The notes: generated by a model from the letters alone, not told the origin. 64,000 bases of DNA from Euphorbia lathyris (GCF_963576675.1 NC_088917.1:19062001-19126000); one strand, 5' to 3'. Counted from the stretch's first letter, positions 32,270 to 45,019 are shown. Numbers and translations: made by a program.

Positions 32270-32723
32270 TGATAACTTGCTGGATCCGCTTTGATATTCT
32301 TTGCCGGAGTTACCTGCAAAACAAAACCGGAGACAGGATCTCTGGGAAAACTCTCCGACGATCAAGTCAGTTTTTGTAAGAATGAGTCTATGGTTTAGCA
32401 ATAGCTTTGTGGGAAAAAATGTGAACGTACCTCCCCCCTTATTCTTAAGGCCTTTTATAGGTATTTTTTGGGTAACCGCCGAGGGCGGTTACTCCTTAGT
32501 GGGCCACGTTCTGAGGGCGGTTACCCCTTTTTAGGCCATGTCCCTTTCGTGGCGAACGTGGTTTTGAGTGGGAGCCTTGACGCTCCGTTTAGAAATTCGG
32601 GGCGGTTTACTCGCTGCGCCCGCTTCCTTCATTCGGGTCCCGTCCAATCTTAGCCCATGGGGCTTTAATATGGGCTGGGCTTGCGAAATGAATATAACCC
32701 GTTTTGGGCTTCGCGGGTTATCA
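32270..32723 (-). mobile_element. 5' LTR of the Tat element
   Basis: 454 bp, nearly identical to 22704-23157; visible differences are CTCTGGG against CTCCGGG, TAGGTATT against TAGGTGTT and CCGAGGG against CCTAGGG. Minus-strand TATA element at 32461-32451. Confidence 0.92.
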
Positions 32724-32728
32724 ATATG

Positions 32729-33807
32729 TTTTAATAATAAAATTGAACTTTGCAATTAAAAATAAACATTTAATAATTAATATTAAGAGAGCCGGATCGG
32801 TCGTCCTATTTTTATAAATTCCGAATAGGTGGTTTTGACAAGCCTGGGTTGGGTTGGGCGTAATGTAAATTTTTCTTGTCAAATCTCAACTTAGAATGCG
32901 GACTTGGGCGCATTGGGAGAGTACACGGACATACGAAAAGGTCTAGTCATAGCTAGATCTGTTTACGGGGTGGATATTCGCTCACGCTTGTATATAATGG
33001 TTGGGTTTAGATAGAAAATGACGTTAGGCTTGGTCCGGTCAAAACCTGCATATTTTTGTGCCGAGCTTGGGCTTTATAAACCCTAAACCCTAATCTATTA
33101 ATATTATATAACTTTGTGAGCTTATTGGATTGGGCTACAAATTCAATTTTCAAGTTCGGGCCGGTTTGAGCTTGCAAAAATTGATAGTGAACTGGACATG
33201 GCTTGGGTTGAGTATTTTTAGGTGTAGTCTTATGGGCACGTGTTGTTCATGCGTCCAATTTAGTTGTGTTTGCATGCGGGAGTGTATCAGATATTAATAT
33301 GAATTGAGTTTTTTTTACTATCAGCTTAAATTTCTAGTTCAATTGGTTTCATAACAATTCAATTAAAATATATATTATATTATCTAAATTTAATAATATA
33401 AAACCATCTAATATAGAAAAACATATATATTTATAATATATATATATATCTCTTTTAAAATGTATCAACAAGAACGTTTCAATAAAAATATTATTGAAAC
33501 AAGTTAAAAATAATGTCTATAAGTAATATAATTCATAAAAAAAACTATGAACAATGTCTTAAAGTGTTAAATCATATCATGAAACCAGTAAAAAATGCAA
33601 TTAAACAAAAATATTCAAAAATAATAAACATAATTTACCAGTAACAATCCTATAATGTTAAAAAATGAATTATAATAAAAAATAAACATTTTTTTATCTT
33701 GATCGTCGCCTTGGCCGCCAAAACACTCCCAAACGACAAAAAAGGATTAGGGGCCAAAAAAATGTTCAAATGGCCTAATCCGGGAAAATTAAAATATAGG
33801 TTATCCA
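32729..33807. other. AT-rich spacer
   Basis: Contains (TA)n tracts near 33430 and poly-A/T runs. No gene or bounded element recognised. Confidence 0.5.
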
Positions 33808-34289
33808 TAGTGTTGTAAATGAGCCGAGCCGCTCATGAGCGGCTCGGTGTTCGACTCGATAAAAGCTCAATCGTGTTTGACTCGATTTATAAACGAGTCG
33901 AGCTTCAGTACGACGAAGCTCGCGAGCAAGCTCAATTATAGGTTCATGAACAAACTCATGAGCAAGCTCGATTGTAATGGTCATGACCTAGTGAGCAAGA
34001 TTGGTTCGATTATTATTTTAATAAAATATTTCTATAAATGGAGAAATGTAAAATAACGTAGTGTTGTATGAAAAAAATTTCAAATTAATATAATTGATGA
34101 ACATAATTAATGAATTGTTCGCAAACAAAGTTTATAAACTTAATTAACAAGCTGTTCGCGAGTAAAACTCGTTAACAAATCAACGAGCAACTCACGAACA
34201 GAATGTTGAATCGAGCTCGAGTTCGTCAATTTTCTAACGAGCCAAACCTGAATAGGTCAAAGCTCAGTTCGGCTCAATTACAGCCCTAG
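33808..34289. mobile_element. hAT-type MITE rich in GAGC(T/C)CG words
   Basis: 482 bp with related inverted termini (TAGTGTTGTAAATGAGCCGA left; complement of right TAGGGCTGTAATTGAGCCGA) and an exact 8-bp target duplication GTTATCCA (33800-33807 and 34290-34297). The interior repeats GAGCTCG/CGAGCAAGCTC motifs. An 8-bp duplication is diagnostic of hAT-like transposition. Confidence 0.85.
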
Positions 34290-34297
34290 TTATCCAG

Positions 34298-34535
34298 GTG
34301 GGCATTTTCTTTAAACAATGGATAAAGCAACCTCCTTGTTGGAGAACTCTTTCCTTAGATAAATCTCTAGTTTAGCCAACAAGTAGGGTGTCAAAACATG
34401 TTGCCGTGTTATAATTATTATCTAGTATACATATGTCTTTTATAATGATATAAATACAATAAAAATGATAATTGTGTCAAAAGATAATCAAACAGACAAT
34501 TTCCATAAACAAGGATGGATGCAGGGAAACAAGAG
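34298..34535. other. Spacer between two hAT insertions
   Basis: AT-rich, no feature recognised. Confidence 0.5.
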
Positions 34536-34875
34536 AAGGGTCGGCCCTCGGCCTAGTCCAGGAATGCCCAGGCCTAGGACCCATGTCTATATGGGGTCAA
34601 ATTGTTTCTATTATATATATATGTATGTATAACATGTAAAGTACATTATATACATAAATCAGTAAGTGTCTTAGTGTATTGAGGCTAGAAATGGGAAGGC
34701 CATGGGAATTAATAAAATAAGTATGAAGAAACTTAAGGGTAGTCATAAGAATAACCAAAATTCTTTTGGTTTCTTGGAGAAAAGGGGGTCTGCAGGTACC
34801 TCGTGTAGGCTCTTAGGAGCCCCTAATAAATATCTGGTTTAGTTGGGCAGGCCTGTGTTTGTTGTCCTCTTGTTG

Positions 34876-35963
34876 ATGGATATGTTTGTATGGAATGTTA
34901 GAGGAGCGGCAAGCAAGGCGACCCGGATCCATGTGAAGGATTTAATTAAGCATTTCAACCCGTCTTGTTTTGCTTTACTGGAAACTAAGGTCAGTGGAGC
35001 TAAAGCAGATGAGGTGGTTAAATTATTTAGAAGTTGGAAGTGTGTCAGGTCGGAGGCTACTGGCCGCGCTGGTGGTATTTGGCTTTTTTGGAAGCCTGAT
35101 CTTGTTCATTTTGATATCGTGACGATGGATAAACAATTTATTCATAGTAAAGTTACTTACCTTGGTAATAAATCCCTCTTTATTACTATTGTGCATGCTG
35201 ATCCTATTCTTGCCAATCGTAAATGTCTTTGGGAGGTTTTGTTTACTTTGAGTACGAGTATGATGGATGTCTGTTTGTAGCTGGAGATTTTAATGATATT
35301 GCTATTATGAGTGATCAAAGAGGAGGAGGGAATCATTATATTAATAGGTGTCTGAATCATAAGAAGAATATGGATTTGTGTGGACTGTCGGATCTTGGTG
35401 CTGCTGGTCATAAGTTTACTTGGAAATGTAATAGTACCTTTGTTCAGTTGGACAAATTTTATGCTAATATTGTTGCTCAGAGCAGGTTTCTTGAAGCGGC
35501 TGTGTTGAATCTCCCCTTCCGTCATTCTGATCATTGTCCTACCTTAGTCAGGTTGGTGAGAGCTCCGCGTCCTAGAGGGGAAAGACCTTTTAGGTATCTA
35601 GTGGCTTGGGATTCTCACCCTGAGTTTAAGAACTTTGTTCATGATAATTGGAAACCCCATTCCAATGTCTTACTGGATGCGGAGGGTTTTAGAAGTAATG
35701 TGGTGGGCTGGAATAGGAACATTTTTTTCCATATTATTAGAAGGAAGCAGAAAATTCTGAGTAGGATTGAAGGCATCCAACGTATCTTGGAGATCCGGTT
35801 TGACCATAGTTTGAGTTGTCTTCTTAGATCCCTCCAGAATGAGTTGGAAGCAGTGCTAAGACAAGAGGAGTTACTTTGGTTCCAGAAATCAAGGAAAGCT
35901 TGGATTAAAGATAGAGATCGGAATATGAGGTATTTCCATCTTTCTACTGTTATCAGAAGGTAG
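34876..35963 (+). pseudogene. LINE endonuclease region (frameshifted)
   Basis: APE-type endonuclease. The first frame starts MFVWNVRGA and includes CFALLETK (catalytic Glu) and continues to about 35250; a one-base shift then moves the reading to the frame with FVAGDFNDI (catalytic Asp/Asn), FTWKCNS and RHSDHCP (catalytic Asp-His). TAG at 35961 ends this piece; the RT region follows in the same frame. The enzyme nicks the target to prime reverse transcription. Confidence 0.85.
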
Positions 35964-37988
35964 AAAAATCGGATTGATGCTATCAAAGATTCTAATGGTA
36001 ATTGGGTTTACGAGGATGAAGAAATCCATCTCTTGGCCCTCAATTTCTATAAAGAGCTATTTAAAGAAGACCCGGTAGATTTGGATGGAGCTCTGTCTAG
36101 GTCTATGTTTCCGACAGTTTGTGAGGATAAGATTATTGAAGCTTTTCACCCTATTGATCAGAAAGAGATTGGTCAGGCGGTGTTTAGCATAGGTGCTACT
36201 AAAGCTCCTGGGGTTGATGGGCTCCCGACCGGCTTTTAGCAAAAGCATTGGGAAACTGTAAAAGAAGGAATTTACAGTTTTGTTAAAGGGGTTTTTAATG
36301 GGGCTGAAGATATTAGGCTTGTGAATAAAACTCTTCTGGTCCCGATTCCTAAAGTGGAGAAGCCTTCCTCTTTCTTACAGATGAGACCTATTAGCCTGTG
36401 TAATGTCATTTATAAGGTGGTTACCAAAATCGTGGCTAATAGACTTCGATGTATTCTCCCTGATATTATTAGCCAGAATCAAGGCGGTTTTGTCCCGGGG
36501 AGACAGATGATGGATAATATTGTTATCGCTCAGGAGATGGTTCATTCGATGAAGGTCAAAAAGGGTAAGCGAGGTATTGTGGCTCTGATGCTGGATCTAG
36601 AAAAAGCTTACGATCAGATTAACTGGAGTTTTCTTCTAGATAGTCTGGAGAGAGCTGGGATCCCGGATAATTGGAGGAAATTAATTGAGGTTTGTATTTC
36701 TTCTCCTGTCTTCCAAGTTTTTATTAATGGGGATTTGTCCGAGGAGTTTACCCCTTCCCGGGGTATCCGTCAAGGGGACCCTATGAGCCCGTTCCTATTT
36801 GTTATTGCTATGGAGAGGTTAACTCATCTTATCCAAGATGCTGTGAGCACTGGGAAGTTTCATCCGGTTTCCATTAATAAATTATGTCCACCGGTCACTC
36901 ATTTGTTCTTTGCTGATGATGTGATAATCTTTGTTGAAGGAAGTGAGGAGCAAATTGGTGTGATTATGGAAATCCTCAGTAAATTTTGCTCTACTTCGGG
37001 TCAAAAGCTTAATATCCACAAGTCTAGAATGTTGTGCTCTAAGAATATGGACCAAAGGGTCTGTAAAAGGATGAGTGAGATTTCTGGTATTCCTCTAACC
37101 AAGGCTTTTGGTAACTATCTGGGGGTTCCTTTCCATAGTGATAGAGTTTCTAAAGCTTCCTTTAAAGAGATCTTCGATAGATCTAATAGTAAATGTTCTA
37201 GTTGGAAAGCTAAATCCCTTTCACTTGTGGACCGACTTACCTTGATCCAATCAGTGAACTGTGCGGCTCCTAATCACATAATGCAAGCTTGTAGGCTACC
37301 AGAGCCTGTTCTTAATGGTCTTGATAAAATTAATCGTCGGTTCCTATGGGGGGACTCGGAAGAGGGAAAAAAAATTCATCTTGTTCCTTGGAAAGAGGTT
37401 TGCCAACATAAGAATATGGGAGGTTTGGGGATTAGACAAGCCAGGGACAATAATAAAGTGTTGTTAGTGAAGCTACTTTCGAGGATGTGGCAATCCCCGT
37501 CTGCTCTTTGGGTTCGGTTATTGTGCGGGAAATATAGGAAGGATAGGATTTTTGGGGACCAAAAAAAGAGGGTTCATAATTGTTCTTTCTTATGGAAAAG
37601 GGTTAACGCTATGTTTTCAGAGTTTTGCTCTGGGATTGGTTGGTTGGTGGGCAATGGTAGATCTATTAGCTTTTGGAATGACATCTGGCTGGGGGAGAAG
37701 CCGTTATTAGAGGTTTGTACTTTTCTGTCACCTCTGGAGATTCGTAATTGGAGCATTGCTGATGTTGTGGATTCGGAGGGAGATTGGGTTTGGTCGAGAT
37801 TTGAGGCTTTCCTTAGTCTAGAAACGCTCCTGAAGATTCAGGGAGTTAAAGTTAGTAGTAAGGATGAAGATAGGGATAATCACTGTTGGTCCCTTACGAA
37901 CAATGGTGCTTATTCCTGCAAATCAGCTTTTGAGGCCTTTAATCTTAATTTGGATGCTCCTCCTTCCATCGCTTGGAAGAATATCTAG
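35964..37988 (+). pseudogene. LINE reverse transcriptase region (nonsense codons)
   Basis: In one frame from 35964, interrupted by TAG at 36237. The 555-codon stretch 36321-37988 holds LVPIPKVEKPSSFLQMRPISLCNVIYK, NQGGFVPGRQMMDN, LDLEKAYDQINWSFL, GIRQGDPMSPFLFVIAMERL and the catalytic LFFADDVIIF, then the plant LINE thumb/WGDSEEGKKIHLV region. TAG at 37986 replaces the Trp of the usual KNIWALKVP motif. All enzyme motifs survive. Confidence 0.92.
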
Positions 37989-38974
37989 GCCTTGAAAGTC
38001 CCGTATCGCATTAGGAGTTTCCTTTGGCTTGGTGCAAAGAATAGGTTGCTTACAAATGTTGAAAGGAAAAGACGCCATCTTGTGGATTCTGATACTTGTT
38101 GTAGATGCAAAACTCGAGCGGAAACCATCTGCCATGTCCTCAGAGATTGTGCTAAAAGTAAAAATGTGTGGAGGAAAGTTCTTCCGGTCCATTTGATTTC
38201 TGACTTTTTTGCCCATTCTGATCGGGATTGGTTTATGGATGGGTTAGTGGTTTGTTATTTCCTGATCTGGAGCATGGTGCTATCCTCTTTGCTGTTGTCT
38301 GTTATCAGCTTTGGCAGTGGAGGAATGCTGATATTTTTGGAGATGGAGCTATTGTTATCCCTAATTTACTTGTTTTCTTCTCTAAGAAAATCAATTCTAT
38401 TATTAATAGCTTCAAAGAGGATAATTTATCTAGTACTATCCAGAGAACTAGTGTTCATCTCTTGGGATGGAGTAGACCTAGGGAAGGGATAGTTAAGTTA
38501 AACACCGATGGCTCTTGTCTTGCTGACGGCAGAATTGCGGTAGGAGGTGTTTTGAGAGATGCGGGTGGTGCTTGGGTGTCTGGCTTTGCTCAGAACCTGG
38601 GGTTGGGCTCTTCCTTTACTGCTGAGCTCTGGGAGATTTTCTCTGGGATTAGGCTTTCCAAAAATCTGGGTTTGAAAAGACTTCTCGTGGAATCGGACAA
38701 CCTTGAAGCGGTCAAAATGATCTCTGATAATAAGACTATGTGTCTAGGTTGCCAAAATTTAGTTAAAGAAATCAGAAGATTGTGTGCTTCCTTCGATACC
38801 ATCAGCTTTGGCCATGTCTACAGGGAGCAAAACCGGATAGCAGACCGCCTTGCGGCTGAGGGCTATATGAGGTTATTGGGAGTCTCAACCTTCTCTACTC
38901 CTCCGGACTTCCTTTTTTCGTTACTCTCGGATGATCAGGTGGGGGTTAGCTTTCCTAGGCTAATCCCGGGTTAA
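37989..38974 (+). pseudogene. LINE zinc-finger and RNase H region (frameshifted)
   Basis: The zf-RVT segment (TCCRCKTRAETICHVLRDC, CCHC pattern) is read in the RT frame; a one-base shift near 38245 moves the rest to the frame with the RNase H domain: VKLNTDGSCLADGRIAVGGVLRD (first Asp), FTAELWEIFSGI (Glu), LLVESDNLEAV (Asp) and HVYREQNRIADRLA (His, Asp). Ends at TAA 38972-38974. Confidence 0.88.
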
Positions 38975-39151
38975 TTTTTGGGGCTTTTGTTCGTTTGTTT
39001 TTTTCTTCCCTCTCCTACCAAAAAAAGTAAGTGTCTTAGTGGTTAAGAGCAGAATCATGTATTGAAGGAGGCCCAAGTTTGACTCCCTTAAAAAGCAGGT
39101 TTTTTAGATTTTTTTGCTGGCTTTCTAAAAAATAAAAAAAATACAAATATT

Positions 39152-40986
39152 TGTTGGGGTTTAGTGTCATATAGACAATTGTTCTAGGATATAAACTTAA
39201 TGTAAATGAAGTGTTCTTTACATCATTTGTTTTAAATAGATATGGTTTCGTAAACTATATAAAGGCAACCTCTTTTAAGAACTAAATAAGTCTAATAAAA
39301 GGAAATCCCTAAGTTTGTTTAAAGTGATTATAAAGTGTTCATACAAGTATGAAGTGAGAGGAAACTTTATAATAAACTAATAAACTTAAAACCACCCCAA
39401 GTCAAGTAATATGTTTAGAAATAGGATTGACATATCACTGTTGAGACTTGCATGTAACAATGTCTTCTGTCGAGACAGAGAGCTGATCTCACAAGCTTCA
39501 GATATGCAGATATCTGGACAGTTGCATGGATCCAATGAAAGGGAGTTCATTAGGATTGGGGACCCGACTTGAGATAACAGGATGGGTAGATTTATCCTTG
39601 TCACTTGTTCATCTCATTGGTATTAATAGGTATAAGTAATCCTCAGACTCAAAGGAATGTTAATTAGTGATTCTGGATTATGGAATGTGATGCTTTGATC
39701 CTGTTGTAACACGATCCATAACAGAGATGACTCTGGGGTGTGAACGGCAGACGTTGGGTATCACAGGAAGTAATTGCAGGATAGTTATACATTGGATTGA
39801 GCATTTGTCACTCCCGATAAATGGGAGATACGTCCAAGGATCGCTTGTGGAAGACTTGACTCTAAATCCTTGCAAGGTGATAGCTTAAGACTTGAAATGC
39901 AGATTTCACTTAACCTATCTAATTGGAGTTAACTCAGCCTGTACAAGTAAAACGAACGTCTCGCTATATGTGACTTGACATTATCCATAGTCATAAGATT
40001 CAGTTCAAGGATGTAGTTGATAAAGGATCGAATTATATTGTAACTAATACAGAAAGGTCAATGACGGAATCAACCTGTCTTCTTATAGCTCTAGGGGAAT
40101 GTTTCATATTTGCTAATCACATTTCGCGTACTCATTCTGTTATGCAAAGATTAAATGTAATTCTGAGAAAATTAATTTAATGGTTGCATACGGCTAGAAG
40201 CAATAAGAACATAATGGGTCACACATAAGACTTGGAGCCCAAAAGAGAAACAGATGTTAATTAATTGATGGAAGCCCAACTGAGTCCACTAAGGCCCAGT
40301 ACTTAAGGGGGGCGATTTTTATGTATGTAAAATACATAAAGAAATTAATTTGATTTTAAGCAATCCTAATTAGATTATGATTGTGAATTAAATTAATTAA
40401 AGGATAAATAAATTAGGAGGTTTAATGAGATTAAATTGCTCCTATTATTATCCTAAAAGAATATTATTATTATCTTTATATTTAGATATAATTATAGATA
40501 ATAAATAAGAATTATATTCCGAATTAAATTCTTATTCAGTAACCTAATTCTATCTAACTAGGGTTTAGATACAAGAGAGTATATATAACCCCTTATATGT
40601 AAATTTCGGCCAAGACATTGTCTACCGAAGAGAGAGAATTTCGACCCCCTGTTGAGGACGAGATCATTCACCGCTTCCTTCCGTTTCAATTGATTATTAA
40701 TCTCTTTCTCTATTCCTTGATCTTGTGTTGATTAATTAGAGGCAATCTATTCTTGATTGCTTTCATATGGTTGAATTCTAACTTGGTTTTGAATTGTGTT
40801 TTTGTCTTGTGCTCGGAAACTCGAAGTAAGAGTTGTGGACACTTCGATAGCAACGGTAGATAGAACATCAAAAGGTATTTCCTTCTATCCCTCTTTATAT
40901 GAAATAACGATTAACGGATCTTGGGTTAATGGAAAAAGGTTAAAATTTTTATATTTCCGCTGCCAAATGTTTGCCTATTTTCCTTC
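39152..40986 (+). mobile_element. 5' LTR of the copia element (1,835 bp)
   Basis: TGTTGGGGTTTAG... to ...TTTTCCTTCA. A TATATATAA box lies at 40580-40588. Small open frames on both strands recur in both LTRs and are not genes. Confidence 0.92.
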
Positions 40987-40987
40987 A

Positions 40988-40999
40988 GTGGTATCAGAG
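40988..40999 (+). other. Primer-binding site, initiator tRNA-Met (copia)
   Basis: TGGTATCAGAGC one base after the LTR end; complementary to the 3' end of plant initiator tRNA-Met. Confidence 0.92.
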
Positions 41000-42848
41000 C
41001 CTGCGTTAAATCCGTTGTTTCATATATGAAAATTAAAAGGTTTTTCAATCAGATTGAATAAATATTTATAGTTAGGTTAATTAACGAAACCGTTTTGATT
41101 AATTAATTCTAAAGATAAATAAGTTTTAATTAATTGTTAATTAAAATAGATTATGCATATGTTCCTAATTATTTTGGTTAATAATCATTATAACAAAAAC
41201 TATTAGTTTTATAGTTAGATTGATAAAAGTTAGTTTTATTAATCCTAAAGATAAAACAGAAAATCTTTGAAAGGTTTTCCTATTTTCTGAAAATCGTTTT
41301 AAAACCGTTTTAATACTGATATATATATACTTATATAAAAAAAACGGAACAGTAGTTCGGGTTGCGCCGCGAGGCAGCAACCCGAACTACTGTTCACGGT
41401 TGCTGCCTCGCGGCAGCAACCGTTTAGCGACTGGACGTCGCTGCCGTAAGGCAGCGGCAGCCAGCCGCAGCGCTGCTGCCAAACGGCAGCAGCGTGTTTT
41501 AGGTCTCGGGTCCCTTTGCGGGCCCGACACGAGTAAAAGCCTATTTTGTTTAAAACCGTTTTAAAATAAAATAGTTTTAAATATATTTATATATATATAA
41601 GTTTTAGAAATTAACAATTTTCTGTTTTGATTATCGAATGAATGAATTTATTTAAAAGTTTGTTTTACCTATTTGTAAATGAAAAGTATTAAATGAATTA
41701 AAATCAAAATAATTGGGATATGCATAAATAAAGTTTTGTATAGTTGTATTAATCTAAAGGTTAATATAGAAGATACGAAACTGATAGAATTAAAATTGGA
41801 TGAAAGTTAATTTGATGAGTTAATGTGATTAACCTAAATATTACATAAGTATTTTATGTAATCAACCAATTAAATTTATTTAATTGAGTCTATGTATGTT
41901 TGGAGTTATGGACATATTTGGACCCTTTATTTAGTCTTTTGGTATTTTTAAAATAGGGCCTGCGAGTCCTGCCTATCTACTATCTATTGTAATTTCTCCT
42001 CTCATCTAATTCCCTTCAAGTTAATTGAAGTTTTCTTTAGTAGTATAGAAATTAATATGTAATTTCAAGGCGCCATGGAGAAGACGGAGGACCTAAAGAG
42101 AAATATGTAATAGTTAGTATTTCCCTAGGTTTGGCCTTTTATTCCGTCTCTGGCTCGACGGAATAATTTAGATAATATGTCCATAACACCAATGTATGTG
42201 TCTGATGTATGCTAAAGCAAATCAAGACTAAGTTAGATTATGAGACTTAAAATAAAAATCCCTCACTAATTAAAAGTTAAGTAAATAAGCAAGTTATTAA
42301 AATCGGTTGCCCCTCCCTAATATTATAATTCAGCCGGTAGTACTGGGGGCCTTTGGGTTGTTGAGCAAACTCAAGCTCGGGGTCTTATGGTAACACCTGA
42401 ATTATCGAAAATCGTACTTTCATGAATATGGGGTAATACTTAAATTAGATTATGATAATTGGATGGGCAAACCCATGTTATCATGAACTAATGGGCAATA
42501 TGGTTGGGATTAATATGAATAGCATATTAGTTACTAATGTGGTTAGTAACCCAATAACCTAGGAATCACATTAAAGATGTGATTGATTACATGAATCTAC
42601 CTAACAAATGAGACTGGCTTGTTGAGAAAACTCAAGGTAAAATCTTAGGAGTTAGGATCCTAGCTCACTAAAGGATTTGTGAAATTCTTCGAATTAATAT
42701 GGAGGGCTATTAATTTGGCAAAATAGTGGGAGTAATTTAAAATGAATTAAAAGACCTATAATTTTAGATTGATAGATTTTAAAGCAAATGAATAACATAC
42801 GTTTACTCTTTCTCACTCTCAGGTTAAATTAAAACACTCTTAAAATCA
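41000..42848 (+). other. Long untranslated leader of the copia element
   Basis: About 1.85 kb between primer site and gag with no open frame. Mostly AT-rich, except for the GC-rich hairpin cluster listed separately. Confidence 0.7.
41347..41492. repeat. Cluster of strong stem-loops in the copia leader
   Basis: First hairpin: 19-bp perfect arms GAACAGTAGTTCGGGTTGC (41347-41365) and its complement (41377-41395) with an 11-base loop. Second: CGGTTGCTGCC / GGCAGCAACCG (41397-41407, 41412-41422). Further on GCTGCC...GGCAGC and GCTGCTGCC...GGCAGCAGC pairs follow. The block is GC-rich in an AT-rich leader and is bordered by CCGTTTTAA/TTAAAACGG-type words on both sides. Confidence 0.85.
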
Positions 42849-43625
42849 TGACTAAAACCAATCTGCAAAATATACTTACCGATAACAAGTTCAAACTTCA
42901 CCGACTGGTTTCGTAACCTCAAAATCGTTTTGAAGTTCGATAAGATAGGGTATGTACTTGATACATCGATACCCCCTATCCCAGCTGATGATGCTCCCAT
43001 CGAAGAGATCGATGCTTACCAGAAGCATAAGGCTGATGAGGATCATACGGGATGCATCATACTTGCATCGATGACACCGGAATTGCAGAGGCAACATGAG
43101 GAAATGGATGCCTATTCCATCATCGTGCACCTGAAAGAGTTGTTTGGGAAACAAACTCGGTGCGAACGCTACGAGATATCAAAATTGCTATATCGTTGCA
43201 GGATGCAAGAGGGCACATCTGTAATGACACATTATGTCAAGATGACTGGCTATATTACCAAGCTTTCTAGTATTGGATTCGCGATGGATAACGAACTAAG
43301 TGTAGACTTAATTCTTCAATCCCTCCCAGAGAGTTATTCACAGTTCATCATGAACTACCAAATGAATGACTTGCAAACCTCTCTTGAAGAGCTTGCAAAC
43401 ATGCTCAAGACAGTTGAGCCCAATATGAAGAAAGACAAGGCAATACCGGCTCTTGTCATAGAGGGATCAAAGAAGAGGAAGGGGAATTTTCCCAATCCTA
43501 AACATTCCAAGAAAGGCAAGAGGGCCATGCCCACCAGAGCTAAGGGAAAGGAAGTGAAGAAGCCCAAATGAGAGTGCCACTTCTGTGGTAAAGATGGGCA
43601 TTGGAAAAGGAACTGCAAGGAGTAC
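42849..43625 (+). pseudogene. gag: Copia gag (frameshift near start, internal stop)
   Basis: Begins MTKTNLQNILTDNKF and then loses frame for lack of about ten bases around 42893; the continuation FTDWFRNLKIVLKFDKIGYVLD is in the frame of the 42930 open stretch. Contains the copia-type gag (UBN2-like) segment with HLKELFGKQTRCERYEISK and LPESYSQFIMNY. TGA at 43569 precedes the zinc knuckle CHFCGKDGHWKRNC (43578-43619). Confidence 0.85.
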
Positions 43626-45019
43626 CTAGCCTCCCTCAAAAAGGGAAAAGACGGTGCTTCAACATCTGGTATGTTTTATATTGAAATAAATACAATTTCA
43701 CAGTCTGAATCTTGGGTACTTGATACCGGATGTGGATCTCATATTTGTACGAATATGCAGGAACTAAATCGGACTAAGGAATTGAAGAAGGGAAGCATAA
43801 ACTTGCGAGTAGGAAATTGAGCAAGAGTTGCCGCCTTCGCTGTTGGAGATTATGCTTTGAGTTTGCCCTTAGGGCTTGTAATAGAATTAGGGAACTGTTT
43901 GTATGTTCCAGAAATGTCCAGAACATTATTTCTATTAGCCGTCTTGTTGACGACGGTTTTCATATTTCAATAAAAGACAAACATTGCGAGTTTTATAGAG
44001 ATGGGATTTTCTATTTTTCAGGAATATCACAAAATGGGATTTATGTGCTAGATGACAAAATTTCTGTATTCGCAATTGATACCAAAAGACATAAGCTAGA
44101 TAATTCGACTTACTTGTGGCATTGTCGTTTAGGCCATATAAACAAAAGACGCATGCTTAAGCTACATCAAGATGGGCTTATAGATTCAATTGATTCTGAA
44201 TCATTGGAAACATGCGAAGCATGTTTAAAAGGTAAAATGACAAAGACACCCTTTAGCAATAAAGGTGAGCGTGTATCAGACACTCTAGGATTAATACATT
44301 CCGATGTATGCGGTCCTATGTCAGTCCAAGCAAGAGGAGGATTCAGATACTTCATAAGCTTCATAGACGACCATACCCGATATGGTTATATCTACTTGAT
44401 GAAGCACAAGTCCGAAGCTTTTGAGAAATTCAAATGCTTCAAAAATGAAGTAGAAAACCAATTAGGGAAGAAAATAAAGATACTTCGATCCGATCGAGGT
44501 GGCGAATATCTTTCAGATGATTTTCTGAATTATCTAACTGAATGTGGGATATGCTCACAATGGACACCTCCCTATACACCACAACACAATGGTGTATCCG
44601 AGAGGAGGAACCGTACCTTACTAGATATGGTACGATCCATGATGAGCATAGCATTACTTCCAAAGACATTCTGGGGCTATGCCTTAGAAACTGCCCTCTT
44701 CACCCTAAATCGAGTACCAACTAAATTCGCTAGTTCCACACCATATGAATTGTTTGTTGGTAGGAAACCCACATTCTCATTCATGAGAGTATGGGGTTGT
44801 TCAGCATTTGTCAAACGCGTAGCGTCAGACAAGCTATATTCTAAATCTGATAAATGTTCCTTCATTGGATATCCTAAGGAAACTGTAGGGTATTACTTCT
44901 ATCATCCAGATGATCAGAAAGTAATAGTATCCAAGCACGCAACCTTCTTGGAGAAAGAGTTTCTCGAAGAAACAAAAAAGGGAAGCATGATTAAACTTGA
45001 TGAAGTTCAAGAAGAATAA
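43626..45019 (+). pseudogene. pol: Copia protease and integrase
   Basis: Protease VLDTGCGSHI (43716-43745). A TGA near 43818 and a frameshift around 43915 separate it from the integrase frame, which is open to 45019: gag-pre-integrase WHCRLGHINKRRM, C-type zinc pair CEACLKGK, catalytic core with HSDVCGPM, FIDDHTRYGYIYL, RSDRGGEYLSDDF and YTPQHNGVSERRNRTLLDM, then the copia GKKP-like GRKPTFSFMRVWGC. The D-D-E residues are all present. Ends TAA after EVQEE. Confidence 0.9.

Larger units (their letters stand above)
22704..32723 (-). mobile_element. Ty3/gypsy Tat-lineage retrotransposon (near-intact)
   Basis: A 10.0-kb element flanked by ATATG duplications (22699-22703 and 32724-32728). LTRs of 454 bp differ at only about three sites in my reading, so insertion is recent. 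Order in element direction: 5' LTR, primer site, gag-protease-RT-RNase H-integrase, a minisatellite, an antisense extra gene, purine tract, 3' LTR. The dual RNase H region and the antisense aORF before the 3' LTR are hallmarks of the Tat (Ogre/Retand-type) branch. Confidence 0.92.
34677..39025 (+). mobile_element. Full-length-looking L1-type LINE with RNase H
   Basis: 4.35 kb flanked by an exact 16-bp duplication AGTAAGTGTCTTAGTG (34661-34676 and 39026-39041), ending in a short A run (CCTACCAAAAAA). It carries endonuclease, reverse transcriptase and RNase H regions but no gag-like ORF1, so it is either a variant without ORF1 or 5'-truncated. Confidence 0.9.

Noticed and set aside
39386..39604. 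Minus frame repeated at 47002 and plus frame at 40796 repeated at 49752
   Set aside because: Within the two copia LTRs; repetition follows from LTR identity.
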